This document shows, piece by piece, positions 6,073-8,615 of a stretch of DNA of 8,615 nt. The notes beneath the pieces were generated by a model. It did no database searches. It saw only the letters and a list, made by a program, of their open reading frames with translations, and had not been told where the DNA came from. The DNA is from an uncultured Acidobacteriota bacterium (GTDB lineage: Bacteria; Acidobacteriota; Terriglobia; Bryobacterales; Bryobacteraceae), in the NCBI GenBank assembly GCA_937952345.1, contig CALFYN010000766.1, positions 1 to 8,615 on the forward strand. Direction: 5' to 3'. The position numbers and the translations under genes are program-made. Positions within the stretch are counted from its first letter, which is position 1. Each line of letters starts with the position of its first letter.

Positions 6073-8615
6073 TTACAGCGTGCCGGCTTTCACCTTGCGG
6101 CGGACGGCTGTCGGCTTCCGCGCCGGCGGTACCGCGGAGATCGCTTCTTCGATCAGCTCCGCCTGCTCCTGCGCATGCCGCTTGCTCGATCCCGTCGCCG
6201 GGCTCGCGCTTTCCTTGCGTCCGGCGTAGCGCAGCCGCCGTTTCGAAGCCTCCAGAAGCGGATCCAGATTCTCGCGTAAAAATCGCCATGCGCCCATATT
6301 GCGAGGTTCTTCCTGCGCCCAAACCACTTCCGCCGTGGACGCATAGCGCTGCAGTTGCTCCTCCACCTGCTCGGCCGGAAACGGATACATCTGCTCCAGC
6401 CGCACAATCGCCACGTGATTGGCCTGCTTTTCCTCGCGCGCCGCCAAAAGCTCCCAGTACAGCTTTCCTGTACAGAACACAATTCGCTGCACTGCGCCTT
6501 CCGGCACATCGTCGCCGATCACCTCGCGGAACACGCCCGAAGTCAATTCCGGCAGGTACGAAACCGCCCGCGGATGCCGCAGCATGCTCTTCGGCGTCAT
6601 CACGATCAGCGGCTTGCGCATCCCGCGCTTGTCGTGCCCGCCCAGCATCTGCCGCCGCAGCAAGTGGAAGTACTGCGCCGGAGTGGTGCAGTAGGCAACC
6701 TGCATGTTGTTCTCCGCGCACAGCACCAGGAAGCGCTCCAACCGCGCGCTCGAATGTTCCGGACCCTGTCCTTCGTAGCCATGCGGCAGCAGCAGCACAA
6801 GCCCGCTTGGTTGCCCCCACTTCGATTCCGCGGAAGAAATGAACTGGTCAATCATGATCTGCGCCCCGTTGGCGAAATCGCCGAACTGCGCTTCCCACAT
6901 CACCAGCGTCGTCGGATCGCCAATGCTATATCCGAACTCGAAACCCATCACCGCGAATTCGCTCAATGAGCTGTCGATCACGTCGAACCGTGCCTGCCCC
7001 GGATCCAGGTGGCGCATCGGAGTATGCTGCGCCCCGTTCTCCACGTCATACACTTCCAGGTGGCGCTGGCTGAACGTGCCGCGCGCGCTGTCCTGTCCGC
7101 TCAGCCGCACCGGAATCCCTTCCAGCAGCAGCGTCCCGAACGCGATCGCTTCCGCCGTCGCCCAATCCATCGGCGCGCCATTCAACACCTCGCGCCGCTT
7201 ATCGAAAAAGTTGCGCAGCTTCGGGTGCAGGTGGAAGTCGGCCGGCACCGATGTCATCCCCATCACCGCACGCCGGATGGTCTCCTCCGGCGCTGCCGTG
7301 CTCGCCCCGTCCGTTAGCGGAATATCGACTTGCAAATCGCCGATGTCCTGCACTTCGTACGTTACCTCGGGCCGCTGCGCTTCATCGTAGGCCGCGGTCA
7401 GCTTCGAATGATACGCCTTGCGAATCTCTTCGATCTCCTCCGCCGTGACCACCTTCTCTCGCCGCAATTTCTCGGCATACTGCGTCGCCACCGAAGGCTG
7501 CTGCTTGATCTTGCGATACATCACCGGCTGCGTATAGTTCGGATCGTCGCCCTCGTTGTGCCCGTGCCGGCGATAGCAGAACATGTCGATCACGACGTCT
7601 TTCTTGAACGCCTGCCGGTACTCGAACGCCAGTTCCGCCGCCCGGACACATGCTTCCGGATCATCGCCATTGACATGGAAAATCGGAGCCTGCACCGTGC
7701 GCGCCACATCCGTACAGTAATGCGTCGAGCGCGATTCGTAAGGGTTCGTCGTGAAGCCGATCTGATTGTTGATGATCAGGTGAATCGTGCCGCCCGTGCA
7801 GTAGCCTTCCAATTGCGACAGATTCAATGTTTCCGCCACCACGCCCTGCCCGGCGAACGCCGCCTCGCCGTGCACCAGAATCGGAATCCCCCGCTCGCGG
7901 TTCACATCGCCCAACCGGTCCTGCTTCGGCCGCACGATCCCTTCCACCACCGGATTCACTGCTTCCAGGTGGCTCGGATTGGGCGACACCGAAACCTTGA
8001 TCTCCTGCCCAGTCGCCGAAACGTGCGTCCCCGTCGCGCCCAGGTGATATTTCACATCGCCCGAACCCTGCGTGGCATCCGGATCCAGATCGCCTTCAAA
8101 CGCCGAAAAGATCTGCGTCAGCGGCTTCCCGACCAGGTTCGCCAGCACCGTCAGCCTGCCGCGGTGCGCCATCCCGATCACCGCTTCCGCCGCCCCGCGA
8201 TTGGCGCAATGCGACAGCACCGAATCCAGAATCACTGTCGCCGATTCCGAACCCTCCAGCGCAAACCGCTTCTGCCCCCGGAACCGCGAGTGCAGAAAAT
8301 GCTCGAACGCCTCGGCTTCCATCAACTCCTGCAAGGCGCGCCGCCGCGTAATCTCATCCAACGGCCAACTGTTCGACTGCGGCTCCATGTGCTGCTGCAG
8401 CCAGCGCTTCTGCTCCGGATGCTGGATGTTCATGTACTCGCAACTGATCTTGCCGCAATAGGTGTTGCGCAGCGTTTCCAGAATCTCCCGCAGCGTGGCG
8501 TACTCCGGCCCGTCCTCGCCCATCGCACGCCCCAGCGTGCCGGTGAGAAATTCGCGGTCCAGATCCCACAGCGTCAACCCATAGGTCGCCGGATCCAACT
8601 CCGCGTGATACTGCG
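6073..8615 (-). CDS. sucA: 2-oxoglutarate dehydrogenase E1 component (5' end outside window)
   Basis: This thiamine-diphosphate enzyme decarboxylates 2-oxoglutarate and passes succinyl groups to E2 lipoamide in the TCA cycle. The frame is open to the window edge. Numbering here starts at the TTG at 8598 (841 residues), which is internal: the conserved ELDP...YGLT...DLDREF block spans it, so the real start lies beyond 8615. It is therefore unknown whether the N-terminus is the short E. coli type or carries an E2-like domain as in actinobacterial Kgd. Visible motifs are MAHRGRL (133-139), VKYHLGATG (172-180), NPSHLEAVNPVV (197-208), GEAAFAGQGVVAETLN (244-259), NNQIGFTT (277-284), YRRHGHNEGDDP (342-353), SGQDSARGTFSQRH (490-503), LLPHGYEGQGPEHSSAR (593-609), and YAGRKESASPATGS (781-794). 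Glu245 replaces the usual Mg-binding Asp. About 20 extra basic residues follow the usual C-terminus. The YfhO-like gene follows 15 bases downstream. Confidence 0.97.
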   Translation of the reverse strand, partial: QYHAELDPATYGLTLWDLDREFLTGTLGRAMGEDGPEYATLREILETLRNTYCGKISCEYMNIQHPEQKRWLQQHMEPQSNSWPLDEITRRRALQELMEAEAFEHFLHSRFRGQKRFALEGSESATVILDSVLSHCANRGAAEAVIGMAHRGRLTVLANLVGKPLTQIFSAFEGDLDPDATQGSGDVKYHLGATGTHVSATGQEIKVSVSPNPSHLEAVNPVVEGIVRPKQDRLGDVNRERGIPILVHGEAAFAGQGVVAETLNLSQLEGYCTGGTIHLIINNQIGFTTNPYESRSTHYCTDVARTVQAPIFHVNGDDPEACVRAAELAFEYRQAFKKDVVIDMFCYRRHGHNEGDDPNYTQPVMYRKIKQQPSVATQYAEKLRREKVVTAEEIEEIRKAYHSKLTAAYDEAQRPEVTYEVQDIGDLQVDIPLTDGASTAAPEETIRRAVMGMTSVPADFHLHPKLRNFFDKRREVLNGAPMDWATAEAIAFGTLLLEGIPVRLSGQDSARGTFSQRHLEVYDVENGAQHTPMRHLDPGQARFDVIDSSLSEFAVMGFEFGYSIGDPTTLVMWEAQFGDFANGAQIMIDQFISSAESKWGQPSGLVLLLPHGYEGQGPEHSSARLERFLVLCAENNMQVAYCTTPAQYFHLLRRQMLGGHDKRGMRKPLIVMTPKSMLRHPRAVSYLPELTSGVFREVIGDDVPEGAVQRIVFCTGKLYWELLAAREEKQANHVAIVRLEQMYPFPAEQVEEQLQRYASTAEVVWAQEEPRNMGAWRFLRENLDPLLEASKRRLRYAGRKESASPATGSSKRHAQEQAELIEEAISAVPPARKPTAVRRKVKAGTL

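Noticed and set aside
6045..6842. Plus-strand 265-codon and minus-strand alternate frames within sucA
   Set aside because: Ala/Pro/Arg-rich shadow translations. The sucA frame carries all diagnostic E1 motifs.

Overview
This window looks like the chromosome of a high-GC, Gram-negative-type bacterium. The lineage fits an Acidobacteriota member (Solibacter/Bryobacter-like). That is inference from the gene mix: exported M28 peptidase, YfhO-type membrane protein, cytochrome-c7-like multiheme protein and a SucA of the NNQ type. No marker gene in the window settles it. The window is densely coding, with six confident genes and no gene-free stretch over 300 bases. I see no tRNA, rRNA, CRISPR array, transposase, integrase or phage gene.

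Layout. (1) Positions 152-2347, minus strand: a tightly packed four-gene set. In transcription order it holds a DtxR/MntR-type metalloregulator, a small lysine-rich exported protein, a short-chain dehydrogenase/reductase and an exported five-heme c-type cytochrome. The gaps are 9, 0 and 9 bases, so it very probably forms one operon. A possible 28-residue cysteine-containing ORF (50-136) follows the cytochrome, but is weakly supported. (2) Positions 2348-2406: a 59-base divergent spacer that must hold the promoter for the plus-strand gene and may hold the one for the minus-strand operon. (3) Positions 2407-3978, plus strand: a secreted two-zinc M28 family aminopeptidase/carboxypeptidase with an inserted PA-like region. 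(4) Positions 3928-6057, minus strand: a large polytopic YfhO-family (GT-C-like) membrane protein whose 3' end overlaps the peptidase gene tail to tail by 51 bases. (5) Positions 6073-8615, minus strand: sucA, the E1 component of 2-oxoglutarate dehydrogenase. Its 5' end lies beyond the window, and it sits 15 bases upstream of the YfhO-like gene.

How they work together. SucA is central metabolism (TCA cycle). The YfhO-like protein behind it has no obvious metabolic link and may simply share the transcript. The minus-strand operon joins a metal-sensing repressor to two envelope proteins, one degenerately EF-hand-like and one multiheme cytochrome, plus an NAD(P)-dependent reductase. This could be a small metal- or redox-responsive envelope module, but its function cannot be read from sequence alone. 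I found no clear novel defence or mobile system. The most unusual items are the operon composition, a cytochrome with five heme sites but only four spare histidines, and a Glu in place of the expected Mg-binding Asp in SucA.
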